From: an uncultured Prevotella sp.
GTDB taxonomy: Bacteria > Bacteroidota > Bacteroidia > Bacteroidales > Bacteroidaceae
Length of the DNA stretch: 64,000 nucleotides
Assembly (NCBI GenBank): GCA_900770395.1
Contig: CAAGKM010000006.1
Coordinates: 1 to 64,000, forward strand
Reading direction: 5' to 3'
Shown here: piece by piece, positions 25,822-35,155 of the stretch
Layout of the letters: every line of letters begins with the position of its first letter
Numbering within the stretch: position 1 is the first letter of the stretch
Made by a program: the position numbers and the translations under genes
The notes under the pieces: model-generated
Seen by the model: only the letters and a program-made list of their open reading frames with translations
Databases searched by the model: none
What the model was told of the DNA's origin: nothing

Positions 25822-27255
25822 TTATTTCTTGTCCTCTATCAAATTCACATTCTTGAGGCTCACCTTTGCGGTGGCAACATCTATGGCGTTGCCTTTGTCG
25901 GTATATACGAAGGTGCTGTTGGCGATGTTGATGTCGTGAACGGCGTTTATGCCCTCAATGCCGGCAGCCTTGATGGCAGTCTTACAGCCACGGCAGGTGA
26001 CATTACTGATGTTTATGTCCTGAAACTCAGGAACTTTTTCACCCTTTTGCTTCAGTTGCTCAACGTATGGGGCCGCATCTTCCTTTTTCACTCCAGCAGG
26101 CAGGTTTACATAGTCGCATTGTATTATGACGGCTTCGTCCTTTATGTCGGTCATCACGATGTCGGAGATGTGTATGTTCTCAGTCTTGCCGCCACGGCCG
26201 ATGCCGCTCTTGAAGCGCAGTCCGGTGTCAGTGCCGGCAAAGCGGCAGTTGCGCACCACGATGTTTTTCATTGCTGTGATATCCTCGCTGCCAATGACAA
26301 AGGCACCATGAGCATGGAACACGGTGCAGTCTTGTATCAGAATGTCGGTGCATCCGTTGGCAACGGCGTTCTTCTTCATGTCGCCGCTCTTCATGCAGAG
26401 ACCGTCGTCACCTGCATCCACGGTGCTGTTTACGATGATGCACTGGTTGCAGTCGCTAAGGTCGATGGCGTCGCCATTCTGCGCATTCCATGGACAGCGA
26501 ACGGTGATGCCGTCGATGATTACGTTTTTGCTGTTGCAGGGATGCACATGGAAACGGGGCGAGTTTTGTACTGTGACACCTTGGATGAGGATGTTCTCGC
26601 AGTTTTCAAAACGTATGACATCGTTGCGCATCTGTTCCTGTTTCTCCGGACTTTTGCCGAGATTGGGGTAGCCGCTTTTCAGGTTCCATGGATACCACAG
26701 TGCTCCGTTGTCTTTTTCTACGCCGCCCATCTGCTTGAACTCTTTCCACTCGGCATCGCTCACCTTACCGCGCTTCACAGGACGCCACTGCGCTCCGTTG
26801 CCGTCGATGATGCCGCTGCCTGTGATACTAATATTCTTTTTGCGCTCGGCACTGATGCCTGGACGGCAACGCTTGGCTTTGGGATTTGCGCTGTCAACGT
26901 GGAGAGGCTTGTCGGGAGTGAGAAACACTATTGCGTTTTTGTCGAGATGCAAATCCACGTTGTCTTTCAGCTCTATGGGAGCAGTGAGCCATACTCCTGC
27001 AGGCACGTTGACGTGACCGCCTCCGTTTTGTGACACTTTGTCTATGGCATTCTGTATGGCCTCTGTACATAGCGTTATTCCGTCGCCCTTTGCTCCAAAG
27101 TCGGTTATGCTAACGGTGTAGTCGGGTAGGGTGAATGGCTCTACTGCCACAATAGGTGTGGGCAGATTTGTGTAGTATTTGCCGTAGTCGGCGGCTTGCA
27201 TGGTTGCGGCGGCAAACATTGTGATTGCCGTCATGAAGATTTGTTTTGTTTGCAT
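25822..27255 (-). CDS. GH28 pectinase/polygalacturonase
   Basis: 477 residues with signal peptide (MQTKQIFMTAITMFAAATMQA). The N-terminus ITDFGAKGDGITLCTEAIQNAID is the usual start of a pectate-lyase-like beta-helix. GH28 active-site motifs appear as NGDAIDLSDC, DAGDDGLCMKSGD, FHAHGAFVIGSED and TGLRFKSG. GH28 enzymes hydrolyse galacturonan or rhamnogalacturonan. This one probably acts in the periplasm on pectin fragments. It follows htpX on the same strand but is separated by 44 bases, so co-transcription is uncertain. No SusC/SusD pair is nearby. Confidence 0.9.
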   Translation of the reverse strand: MQTKQIFMTAITMFAAATMQAADYGKYYTNLPTPIVAVEPFTLPDYTVSITDFGAKGDGITLCTEAIQNAIDKVSQNGGGHVNVPAGVWLTAPIELKDNVDLHLDKNAIVFLTPDKPLHVDSANPKAKRCRPGISAERKKNISITGSGIIDGNGAQWRPVKRGKVSDAEWKEFKQMGGVEKDNGALWYPWNLKSGYPNLGKSPEKQEQMRNDVIRFENCENILIQGVTVQNSPRFHVHPCNSKNVIIDGITVRCPWNAQNGDAIDLSDCNQCIIVNSTVDAGDDGLCMKSGDMKKNAVANGCTDILIQDCTVFHAHGAFVIGSEDITAMKNIVVRNCRFAGTDTGLRFKSGIGRGGKTENIHISDIVMTDIKDEAVIIQCDYVNLPAGVKKEDAAPYVEQLKQKGEKVPEFQDINISNVTCRGCKTAIKAAGIEGINAVHDINIANSTFVYTDKGNAIDVATAKVSLKNVNLIEDKK

Positions 27256-27299
27256 ATAGTTTTGTTTTGTAGTTTTTATTTTTTAGTAGTTATGAGGAG

Positions 27300-28310
27300 T
27301 TAGAATTGCTCCAATATCCTTATTCTCTCAGCTGTGTCGGGGTGGGTGCTGAACATTGATGAGAGCCAGTTGCCGACACCGCCTGAGAATGACTGCGGAT
27401 GGATGATGTAAAGCTGTGCAATGTCATCTCGTCCCACCTGACCGAGGCCGGGCATGCCCGAAATCTTGCGAAGTGCCGAGGCAAGTGCAAGCGGATAGCC
27501 GCAAAGCTCGGCGCCTCCGGCATCTGCCATATACTCACGTTTGCGGCTGATGGCGAATCGTGTGAGCATTGTGAAGAAATAGGCAATGGCTGTGCACACT
27601 ATTCCTATGAGCATTACCACAATCATTGACAGACCGCTGTTCTTGCCGTCCTCGTCTCTGCTGCTGCGCATACCGCCGCCAAACCACAGCATGTTCTGGA
27701 AGATGTTAATCACCATGCTCATGACTGTAGAGACGATGCCAACAAACACGATGCTGATGATGAGCATACGTGTGTCGCGGTTGCGGATGTGTGTCAGCTC
27801 GTGGGCTATAACTCCCGCCAGCTCATCGTCGTCAAGCAGGTTGAGTAGTCCTGTGGTTACGGTCACAGTGTAGCTTTTCTTGTCGATGCCGCTTGCAAAA
27901 GCGTTTAGCTGAGGGTCATCGATAACACACACCTGTGGCATGTCCATGCCGCAAGCCATGGTGAGATTCTCCACAATATTGTATACACGAGGATTCTCCC
28001 TGCGGCTCAGCGGACGGGCACCAGTGGCATGTTTAACCATGGCGCTGTTGCTGAAATAGGCAATGAGGAACCAAATGCCGACTCCGCCCACCACCCATGG
28101 GATGGCTTGCATGAAGTAATAGTTCACGGTCTCGGCATCGAGCATGTTCACCATATTGCCGTACTGGTCGTAGGTGTAAGTGCCAAAGTAGTTGACAAGG
28201 GCAAGAAACACCCACACCATTCCTAATATAATGGCAGGAAACGCCAAGAGCAACAACATGGTCATCATGTTGTTGTGGCGTATCTGCGTCTGCATTCCTA
28301 CGTAGCGCAT
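27300..28310 (-). CDS. htpX: HtpX-like M48 zinc metalloprotease
   Basis: 336 residues with N-terminal transmembrane helices, then VCVIDDPQLNAFASG and the zinc motif VIAHELTHIRNRDTR (HExxH), another membrane pair, and REYMADAGGAEL supplying the third ligand. HtpX-type proteases degrade damaged membrane proteins, with the active site facing the cytoplasm. The lemA gene lies 9 bases upstream, the common lemA-htpX pairing, and both should be one transcript. Confidence 0.93.
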   Translation of the reverse strand: MRYVGMQTQIRHNNMMTMLLLLAFPAIILGMVWVFLALVNYFGTYTYDQYGNMVNMLDAETVNYYFMQAIPWVVGGVGIWFLIAYFSNSAMVKHATGARPLSRRENPRVYNIVENLTMACGMDMPQVCVIDDPQLNAFASGIDKKSYTVTVTTGLLNLLDDDELAGVIAHELTHIRNRDTRMLIISIVFVGIVSTVMSMVINIFQNMLWFGGGMRSSRDEDGKNSGLSMIVVMLIGIVCTAIAYFFTMLTRFAISRKREYMADAGGAELCGYPLALASALRKISGMPGLGQVGRDDIAQLYIIHPQSFSGGVGNWLSSMFSTHPDTAERIRILEQF

Positions 28311-28319
28311 AGTGTCTTT

Positions 28320-28883
28320 TTAGAATTTAATCTCCGGAGCTTTCTCTACGATGGCACGCTCAGCCTGAGGCACCTCAAACATTGGCTCTTTGTGGAAACC
28401 GAACATACCGGCGAAGATGTTTGACGGGAATGTCTGCACGGCATTGTTAAGCTCTTTTGTAGTAGAGTTGAAGAAGCGGCGTACGGCAGCTAACTTGTTC
28501 TCAATGTCGGCAATCTCACTTTGCAATTGCATGAAATTTTGGTTTGCCTTCAGGTCAGGATATGCCTCAAGTTGTATCTTGAGTCCTGCCAGGGCATTGC
28601 TCACCTGATTGTCGGCTGCAATCTTGTCGTTGATGGTTGTTGCTCCCATTGCAGCCGAGCGTGCCTCAGTCACCTTTGTCAGCAGTTCCTTCTCATGCTG
28701 CGCATAGCCTTTCACTGTTGCCACGAGTTGCGGTATCAGGTCGTAGCGTTGCTTCAGCTGTACGTCAATATTGGCGAAAGCATTCTCACGGTTGTTGCGC
28801 AGGCGCACGAGGTTATTGTAGATGCTGATGCACCAGATAGCGATAATTGCCACAACGGCAATGATGATGATAGTTGTTGTCAT
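28320..28883 (-). CDS. lemA: LemA family protein
   Basis: 187 residues: an N-terminal transmembrane helix (IIIIAVVAIIAIWCISIYN), then a helical domain with NLVRLRNNRENAFANIDVQLKQRYDLIPQLV, the family signature, and FPSNIFAGMFGF near the end. The bulk should lie outside the cytoplasm. Function is unclear, but its pairing with htpX is common. A -7 box lies at 28959-28966. Confidence 0.93.
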   Translation of the reverse strand: MTTTIIIIAVVAIIAIWCISIYNNLVRLRNNRENAFANIDVQLKQRYDLIPQLVATVKGYAQHEKELLTKVTEARSAAMGATTINDKIAADNQVSNALAGLKIQLEAYPDLKANQNFMQLQSEIADIENKLAAVRRFFNSTTKELNNAVQTFPSNIFAGMFGFHKEPMFEVPQAERAIVEKAPEIKF

Positions 28884-28958
28884 AATCTTTTCTGTTTTTT
28901 ATTTGTTGTTACTTTTTTACACCTTATTATATATATAACGGATGCTGCTTATTTTCTG

Positions 28959-28966
28959 CAAAAGTA
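28959..28966 (-). promoter_or_regulatory. -7 box (TACTTTTG) for lemA-htpX
   Basis: Minus-strand TACTTTTG matches TAnnTTTG, 76 bases before the lemA ATG. Confidence 0.5.
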
Positions 28967-29042
28967 ATGCAAAACTTCCTAACTCTACAACATTTTATGT
29001 TTTATTTTGAATATTATATAGAATTTGTTATAATTAGGGTAC

Positions 29043-29070
29043 AAAAAAGCAGCACCGTTATTGGTGCCGC
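29043..29070 (-). terminator. Terminator of lytic transglycosylase gene
   Basis: On the minus strand GCGGCACC-loop-GGTGCTGC is followed by TTTTTT. The TAA stop of the gene lies in the loop, so the hairpin overlaps the last codons. Confidence 0.7.
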
Positions 29071-29498
29071 ATTGCTTTCATAACTTTGTTATAATACTTT
29101 TGAGTGTGTCTCACACTGTAGCGTGGACCGCCGTTCCATCTGCGGATGGCTTTCTCCACATTGTTTTCCGGGTTACTGTGCTTTTGTATGAGCAGAAACA
29201 TTTCTTTCGATTTTGCTATGCTGAATCTGTCTTTCAGTGTATAGCGCTTTTTGTTGCCTTGCTCCTCAAGTATCTCGTTGCACTCTTTAACCAGAATGGG
29301 CGTTATCTGCATTGCTCCGCAGGAGTTGCCGCTAACTGCCTTTGCATCGCCCTTGCTTTCCACCTCGATGATGGCGTTTATCACTCGTGTCCAGTCATAC
29401 GAGGTCCTCTGTGACGGGCTTCCGCTTGCGCCCGCTTTTGAGGGAAAAGTTGTTAATACCAATAAAATTAAACATACAATCTTTTCTGTAATTTTCAT
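29058..29498 (-). CDS. Small secreted SLT-type lytic transglycosylase
   Basis: 146 residues with signal peptide (MKITEKIVCLILLVLTTFPSKAGA). The lysozyme-like SLT core is visible: VINAIIEVESKGDAKAVSG (candidate catalytic Glu in VES), NSCGAMQITPILVKECNE, RYTLKDRFSIAKSKEMF and AIRRWNGGPRYS. Such enzymes cleave peptidoglycan to anhydro-muropeptides in the periplasm. It stands alone, with a -7 box at 29567-29574. Confidence 0.82.
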   Translation of the reverse strand: MKITEKIVCLILLVLTTFPSKAGASGSPSQRTSYDWTRVINAIIEVESKGDAKAVSGNSCGAMQITPILVKECNEILEEQGNKKRYTLKDRFSIAKSKEMFLLIQKHSNPENNVEKAIRRWNGGPRYSVRHTQKYYNKVMKAMRHQ

Positions 29499-29566
29499 AA
29501 AAAAATATTTTAAGAAAGGCTATCTCTTCACGAGATATGTCACTGCCTAACTATTGTTATCGCGCA

Positions 29567-29574
29567 CAAAGGTA
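29567..29574 (-). promoter_or_regulatory. -7 box (TACCTTTG) for transglycosylase gene
   Basis: Minus-strand TACCTTTG, 69 bases before the ATG at 29498. Confidence 0.55.
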
Positions 29575-29750
29575 CGGACTTTTTATTTGCCTGCCAAATG
29601 TTTTAACCCTTTTTGGCATTTTCCGTAGGTTGATTATCAATTAATTGAGATAAATCAATGTAAAAGAATTTTGTTTTATTGGCTCTCAAATGACTTTTAT
29701 AGCAAAGACAAAGTATGTTTTTGCTATAGCACCTTAACGTGTTTCCTTAT

Positions 29751-29782
29751 AAAAAAAGAGCCGCAAACTGCGGCTCTTTTTT
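29751..29782 (-). terminator. Strong terminator after Wzz-like gene
   Basis: AAAGAGCCGCA and TGCGGCTCTTT pair around AAC, flanked by A and T runs on both sides. It lies directly past the stop at 29784 and can act in both directions. Confidence 0.9.
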
Positions 29783-29783
29783 G

Positions 29784-30917
29784 TTATTCTTTGTTCTTTA
29801 CTTCTTTAAGCAAATCTTTTCCTTTATTCCAATATTCTTTGCCGTATAAAACCCATCCGCATGACAGGGCAAATCCTATGAAAGTCCATATTATCAGGAC
29901 TTTTTTGCGGCTGTTGTCGGACTTCAGCGGAACGGATGCCGGCTGGATGATGGCAAATACTGGCTTTTCGTCAATCACTTTGCTGCGGGCTGCCTCTGCC
30001 TGCAACTTTGTCTGCGAATACAGTTGCGATGCGATGTTGAGCTCGTTCGACAATCTTGTACCTTCCGAAATTACCGCATTGAGAATCAGCCCGCGGTTGT
30101 GGTCCTGATAGTAGGCGTAGGCGCGGCTTGCCTTGAGATATTTCTGATAGCTCTCATCAGCTATCTTCTTGTAGTTTGCATAATCCTCGCGTGCCTTTCT
30201 CGTTCTGTATTCTGTGATGTATTCCTTAAGGTTCTGACATACGGTGTCGGCAACGATGGCAGATATTACCGGATTGTCCATCGTGACATTGATTGTAGTC
30301 TCGCCAGTTTTGTTGTCAACCTCCGCCGTTATCGCTTTATTGAGATAATCTACAATGCCCGCCTGTTTCTTGGTGAGCTGGAACACGTCCACTTTGTTTG
30401 CGGTCTCAATGCTGTCGGAGGCAAACATTGAGAGTATGGGCTTAATAATGAGCCCTGTCAAAGAGAACTGCTCTCGTGTGAGATAGCCGATGAGCGTTGT
30501 GTCGATGTCGTTCTCATGGTCGGCGACGCGGATGTCGAACAGTTTGGTAGTGAATGGAATAGAAGCCACGACTTCAGGATATACTGTCACATTATATGCG
30601 TCGGCAGATGAGCCGGTGGATACACCGCCAAGTCCCAGCATGCTGCTGATACTGCTGAATGCGGAGCTTCCTCCCGACTTTCCCAATTCTGGCACGAGAG
30701 TGACGGTGGTTGTGTAGGTCTTTGTCATGGTGAAGGCGTTGAGCAGTCCCAGGGCAATGAATATAGCCGTTACGCTGATGATAAACTTTCTGCCTTTCCA
30801 TGCTTTTGCCAGCAGTTCTTTATAGTCAATGCTGCTTTCCTCAAGTTCCTGACCTGCCATCATGTTCTTTTCCTTCTCCACCTCGAGAAGCACTTCCTTT
30901 AATTCATTCTTGTCCAT
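29784..30917 (-). CDS. Wzz-type chain-length determinant protein
   Basis: 377 residues. A helix near residue 42-62 (FIISVTAIFIALGLLNAF) and a C-terminal helix (KKVLIIWTFIGFALSCGWVLY) bracket a periplasmic coiled-coil region, the Wzz/PCP arrangement. FAIIQPASVPLKSDNSRKK before the last helix is the typical proline-containing signature. It controls O-antigen or capsule chain length. No tyrosine-kinase domain is attached. The Wza-like export gene is 10 bases upstream, so they form an operon. Confidence 0.9.
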   Translation of the reverse strand: MDKNELKEVLLEVEKEKNMMAGQELEESSIDYKELLAKAWKGRKFIISVTAIFIALGLLNAFTMTKTYTTTVTLVPELGKSGGSSAFSSISSMLGLGGVSTGSSADAYNVTVYPEVVASIPFTTKLFDIRVADHENDIDTTLIGYLTREQFSLTGLIIKPILSMFASDSIETANKVDVFQLTKKQAGIVDYLNKAITAEVDNKTGETTINVTMDNPVISAIVADTVCQNLKEYITEYRTRKAREDYANYKKIADESYQKYLKASRAYAYYQDHNRGLILNAVISEGTRLSNELNIASQLYSQTKLQAEAARSKVIDEKPVFAIIQPASVPLKSDNSRKKVLIIWTFIGFALSCGWVLYGKEYWNKGKDLLKEVKNKE

Positions 30918-30927
30918 ATCCTTTATG

Positions 30928-33336
30928 CTATTTCATTGTGTTGATGAGTGTGGCGATTACAGCAAGCATAGATACTGATGTGGTGATGCTGGAAAGCGTG
31001 GTGCCAAGATTCCATTGGCTTCTTCCTTTCTGTGGAACTATGATTTTTGAGCCGCCTATAATCTCCTTTGCGCTTGCATTTTTGCCAAGCTCCTTGATGT
31101 GACCGTTAGGATACAGAATGAATGTGCCGCTTTTGCGTGCTCTCTCAGCATATCCTCCAGCCTCGCTGATGTATTGCTTAAGTTTCATATTGGGGTCATA
31201 GACCACGGTGTTCGGCTTACGCACGGAGCCCGACACGCTTACCGTTGTCATATACTGCGGAATTACAATCACGTCGCCGTCCTGAAGTATAGGATCGATG
31301 GCGGTATGCGGATTTTTCATAATCTCAACGAGGTCGATGCCGACAGGGTATGTGTTTGAGACCTCAGGCACGATGATTGAGTCATTGCCCGACACGCTGT
31401 TGTTTTTCATCACCAATGCCATAAGCTCTTGAGCCTGCTGGTATTCCTCAGGAGTCATATGGCGCTCAAGCCGTGCGCCCTGTATGTATGCAAACTCCGT
31501 CAGACCGCCTGCTTTTGCGATTATGTCGGAAAGACGCTCGTTGCGGACATTGAGTGAGTAGTCGCCCTCAAACTCAACCTCACCGCTCACAGTAACGTTG
31601 ATTTTGTCAGAGTAGGTTGGAGAGCGGCGCACAAACACTTGGTCGTAAGGCTCAAGCACGAAGCCCTGGTCACCCTCTACCACGAATCCGTCTTTCACGC
31701 CAAAAGTGAAGGTCTTCGATATCTCCTTTTGTTTCTTTGTGCCCTTCGTGTCTACAATACGGCGTGTCACGTCAACACGTACGGTTGATGCCGACTCTGT
31801 GAGTCCGCCAGCCATGATAATGAGATCCTCCAGTTTGGTATTCGTGGCATACGGGAATGTTCCGGGACGATACACCTCGCCTCTGATTTCCAGGGTGCTC
31901 TTCGACTCTAAGTCGTATTTGCTTGGAATGAAGAGCACGTCGTTCTTGCGAAGAGCCACATCAGGCTCGCTGCCGTCGAGTATGCCTTTAATGTTCAGCG
32001 ACACCACCTCGAGTGTCTTGTCATCGTTCTCCCTGTGCAGCACGGCTCTGTTTGTAAAGGCATATTCCAGCAGTCCGTCAGCTTTCTCAATCAGTTCTTT
32101 CACTGTCTGGATGTCTTTGCCCAGCTCATAGAATCCCGGACGGCACACAGCACCCTTTATGGTGATGCGGTTGTCGTATCTGTCAAGGATAGCTCCCACA
32201 CTCACCTCGTCGCCGTCCTTCACCTTGAACACAACATAGTTCATGTCGTCAACCGTGCACATTGTCCTTTCTTTATTGTTGTTGCGGTTCACTGTCACTG
32301 TCTTTGTATATGCGTCGTTGGAGAAGCCGCCGGCATAGTCGATAAGGGTTCTTACAGACTCCGAGCTTTTCATTTCGTAGTACATTGGTCTTTTCACTTT
32401 GCCCGTGATAAGTACGAGTGCCTCGTAGGGGCTTGCAAGAATCACGTCGCCCTCCTGCAGGCGAATGTCGGAGTGTGACTTTCCATGGATGATGTAGTCG
32501 TAAACGTCGACTGTAGCTACGGTTCTGCCTCCACGTACAACTTTGATGTTGCGCAGGCTTCCCAGCCGGCTTATACCGCCAGCCTTATACAAGGCGTGGA
32601 ACACTGTGCTGAAGGATGACAGCGCATATGTTCCTGGTCTTGCCACCTCGCCCATAATATTTACTTGTATGGTGCGGATTTGTCCGAGGCTCACCTTCAC
32701 ATTTGTGCTTAGATTTACATTTGGCGAAGCCATACCTGCGTAAATCTGGCTCAATTTGCCTTTTATCCTGTCAGTGGCAGCCTGTACTGTCAGACCGTTT
32801 ACGTTTATTGGTCCCACGTCTGGTATTGATATATATCCGTCGGGTGTTACTTTCTGTGTGATGTTTGCCTCACTTGCTCCCCACACCTCTATCTGCAGCT
32901 GGTCGCCGGGACCGAGCCTGTAGTTCACGGGGGTTGCGATGTTCATGCTTGGCTCGAATGTCAGTGCGGCATTCCTGAAAATGTCGCGTCCAAACACTTT
33001 TATGCCGTTTTCAGGCTCATCAGCCTGCATATTGCCGTTCTGTGCCGCAGCCTTGTCTTCAGCCGCTTCAGGATTTACCCGCTCTGTGTCTATTTTCCCG
33101 ATTTCCTTGTTGGCTACAGCATTGTTCTTCTGTTGCTCATACTTTGTCTTGATGCGTTGCAGCTGTGTGGTTGTCACTCCTTGTTTCAACAGCTCGTTGT
33201 ACATCTGTTTCTGAGACTTGCCTTGTTTCATTCCATTTCTCACGTATGTCATCACATCGTCATCGCTCATGGTTTGCGCATTGACGGTGTACGACATAAA
33301 TAGCCCGAAAGTGAGGAAAAATAAAATTTTTTTCAT
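30928..33336 (-). CDS. Wza-like polysaccharide export protein with SLBB repeats
   Basis: 802 residues from ATG 33336 (MKKILFFLTFGLFMSYTVNAQ, signal peptide without a lipobox). A helical N-terminal region is followed by the Poly_export domain (RLGPGDQLQIEVWGASEANI, PDGYISIPDVGPINVNG). Several SLBB domains then follow (IMGEVARPGTYAL, ITGKVKRPMYYEM, IKGAVCRPGFYELG, IRGEVYRPGTFPYA, VSGEVEFEGDYSL, VSGSVRKPNTVVY). Near the end a hydrophobic segment (ITTSVSMLAVIATLI) could insert in the outer membrane. It forms the export channel for capsule or exopolysaccharide. Operon with the Wzz-like gene. Confidence 0.92.
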   Translation of the reverse strand: MKKILFFLTFGLFMSYTVNAQTMSDDDVMTYVRNGMKQGKSQKQMYNELLKQGVTTTQLQRIKTKYEQQKNNAVANKEIGKIDTERVNPEAAEDKAAAQNGNMQADEPENGIKVFGRDIFRNAALTFEPSMNIATPVNYRLGPGDQLQIEVWGASEANITQKVTPDGYISIPDVGPINVNGLTVQAATDRIKGKLSQIYAGMASPNVNLSTNVKVSLGQIRTIQVNIMGEVARPGTYALSSFSTVFHALYKAGGISRLGSLRNIKVVRGGRTVATVDVYDYIIHGKSHSDIRLQEGDVILASPYEALVLITGKVKRPMYYEMKSSESVRTLIDYAGGFSNDAYTKTVTVNRNNNKERTMCTVDDMNYVVFKVKDGDEVSVGAILDRYDNRITIKGAVCRPGFYELGKDIQTVKELIEKADGLLEYAFTNRAVLHRENDDKTLEVVSLNIKGILDGSEPDVALRKNDVLFIPSKYDLESKSTLEIRGEVYRPGTFPYATNTKLEDLIIMAGGLTESASTVRVDVTRRIVDTKGTKKQKEISKTFTFGVKDGFVVEGDQGFVLEPYDQVFVRRSPTYSDKINVTVSGEVEFEGDYSLNVRNERLSDIIAKAGGLTEFAYIQGARLERHMTPEEYQQAQELMALVMKNNSVSGNDSIIVPEVSNTYPVGIDLVEIMKNPHTAIDPILQDGDVIVIPQYMTTVSVSGSVRKPNTVVYDPNMKLKQYISEAGGYAERARKSGTFILYPNGHIKELGKNASAKEIIGGSKIIVPQKGRSQWNLGTTLSSITTSVSMLAVIATLINTMK

Positions 33337-33381
33337 TTGTCTATTATTAACCGTTAATTTTCTAAAATTATTTTTTGCGTG

Positions 33382-33389
33382 CAAAGTTA
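33382..33389 (-). promoter_or_regulatory. -7 box (TAACTTTG) for export operon
   Basis: Minus-strand TAACTTTG, 45 bases before the ATG at 33336. The rest of the 316-base gap 33337-33652 holds only a terminator at 33565. Confidence 0.55.
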
Positions 33390-33564
33390 CAAAAAAAATG
33401 CAGAAGCAAAGAAGAAAGTGTGAAGAACTTTTCTTAAATTATGGTGTTTTTAGTCTTTTTGACTTTTTCTGCCAAGGAATTCATAATGTTAAAAAACAAA
33501 ACAGGGAGCAGAATTCTGTAATTTGTTGTGATTTATATGTCTTTATACTCTGTGAAAAAATTAA

Positions 33565-33597
33565 AAGGACAAACATCTGTGATTGACGTTTGTCCTT
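33565..33597 (-). terminator. Terminator of Bax-inhibitor-1 gene
   Basis: AAGGACAAAC (33565-33574) pairs with GTTTGTCCTT (33588-33597). On the minus strand TTAATTTTTT follows. Confidence 0.75.
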
Positions 33598-33652
33598 CTT
33601 ATCTTAATTGTTCTTTTTGTTTTTAGTCTCTTCTTGTCACCTTAAATTATTC

Positions 33653-34372
33653 TTAGCTTTTTCTGTCACCGAGAATTCTCAACAGATAGATGAAGAGATT
33701 GATGAAGTCAAGATATAGCGACAGTGCACCGAGAAGTGCCAATTTCTGTCCGCTCTCATCCGACGGTGCCTGATAGAGCATTGTCTTTATCTTTTGTGTG
33801 TCGTATGCGGTGAGTCCCACGAAAATCAGCACACCGGCATAGTTGAGAATCATTGCTAAGCCGCTGCTCTTCATGAAGATGTTGACGACGGTGGCGATAA
33901 TGAGTCCGATGAGAGCCATAAACAGAATTTTGCCCATGCTTGACAGATCGGTCTTGGTGACTATGCCAATCAATGACATCACTCCAAAAGTGGCGGCGGT
34001 GATGAAGAACACCGATGCTATAGAGCTCATAGTGTAGAGCAGGAAGATGCTCGACAGTGTGGCACCGTTGATTACCGAGTAGAGCACAAACATCAGCGTG
34101 GCTGTTGTGATGCTCAGACGGTTGATGGCTGCGCTGATGCCTATCACGAGGGCAAACTCTGCGATGATGAGTCCCCAGAAAACAATCTGGTTGCCGAAAA
34201 TCATCTGCATGATGCCGGGACTTGTAGCCACACCGTAGGATGTGAGGCCAGTTATGACCAGAGCCAAGGTCATCCACACATAAACTTTGCGCATGAGCGC
34301 AGGAACACTAAGCGACGTGCCGAAGCTGCTGGAGCTCATGGCGCGGTCGAATTCAGGATTGTTGTAATTCAT
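33653..34372 (-). CDS. Bax inhibitor-1/YccA family membrane protein
   Basis: 239 residues with about seven hydrophobic helices. A short soluble head (NYNNPEFDRAMSSSSFGTSLSVPALMRKVYVWMTLAL) is typical. The last loops carry GLTAYDTQKIKTML and GALSLYLDFINLFIYLLRILG, the family signature with the aspartates of the proposed calcium/proton site. Members modulate membrane stress or calcium leak; the bacterial role is not settled. Stands alone with its own terminator. Confidence 0.92.
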   Translation of the reverse strand: MNYNNPEFDRAMSSSSFGTSLSVPALMRKVYVWMTLALVITGLTSYGVATSPGIMQMIFGNQIVFWGLIIAEFALVIGISAAINRLSITTATLMFVLYSVINGATLSSIFLLYTMSSIASVFFITAATFGVMSLIGIVTKTDLSSMGKILFMALIGLIIATVVNIFMKSSGLAMILNYAGVLIFVGLTAYDTQKIKTMLYQAPSDESGQKLALLGALSLYLDFINLFIYLLRILGDRKS

Positions 34373-34453
34373 AATTTTCTTTCTAATTCTTAATATTAAT
34401 ATTTGTGTGTTCAGAGGTTATATATTCCTCACTCAACACTTCACTTTTCTCAC

Positions 34454-35146
34454 TTATTTAATTAAGGCTTCTGCCACAATAATGTCGAAAGGGGTTGTTA
34501 TTTTTATATTCTCTCTGTTGCCATTGACCAGTGTCACCTGCTGTCCGTAGGCTTCCACCACTGAGGCGTCATCGGTAAACATATCGGTGTATTCCTGACT
34601 GTAAGCCCGTTTCAACAGCTGTATGTCGAAAGTCTGCGGTGTCTGCACCAGTCGGTAACGGCTGCGCGCCACAGTGTGAGATGCTAATTCCTCAATATTT
34701 CCGCATGCTGTGTCGCCGTTGAGTTTGCGTACTGTCTCCACTATTGGAGTCACGGGAATCACAGCCTTGTGTGTGCGGGCTTTGTCATAACAACCGGCTA
34801 TCACCTCTATGGCAGGGAACGGACGCACTCCGTCGTGTACACCGACTATGCCTTGAGTTGTATCAGGAATTTTCTCCAGTCCGTTCTTCACAGAGTGAAA
34901 ACGTGTCTCGCCTCCGTCAGCTATTGTGTGGTCAACATCAAAGGCGTATTCTTTGCATAGCTCCTGCCAATATTCCTGCTGTGATTTTGGGAGCACAAGG
35001 ATTATATTGAGAGTCTTGGAATAGTCCCTGAACCGCTGCAGTGTGTGCATCAGTATAGGCTTGCCTGCCACTGGGAGAAACTGTTTTGGTATGTCGCTTC
35101 CCATGCGCAGCCCCTTGCCTCCAGCTACTATTATTATATAGTCCAT
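34454..35146 (-). CDS. ispD: 2-C-methyl-D-erythritol 4-phosphate cytidylyltransferase
   Basis: 230 residues. IIVAGGKGLRMGSDIPKQFLPVAGKPIL is the nucleotide-binding opening; VGVHDGVRPF and TPQTFDIQLLKRAY are conserved IspD segments. It joins CTP and methylerythritol phosphate in the MEP isoprenoid pathway. The DJ-1 gene lies 9 bases and pdxJ 579 bases upstream, so it is the third gene of a likely operon. Confidence 0.93.
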   Translation of the reverse strand: MDYIIIVAGGKGLRMGSDIPKQFLPVAGKPILMHTLQRFRDYSKTLNIILVLPKSQQEYWQELCKEYAFDVDHTIADGGETRFHSVKNGLEKIPDTTQGIVGVHDGVRPFPAIEVIAGCYDKARTHKAVIPVTPIVETVRKLNGDTACGNIEELASHTVARSRYRLVQTPQTFDIQLLKRAYSQEYTDMFTDDASVVEAYGQQVTLVNGNRENIKITTPFDIIVAEALIK

Positions 35147-35155
35147 TTGTTGCGG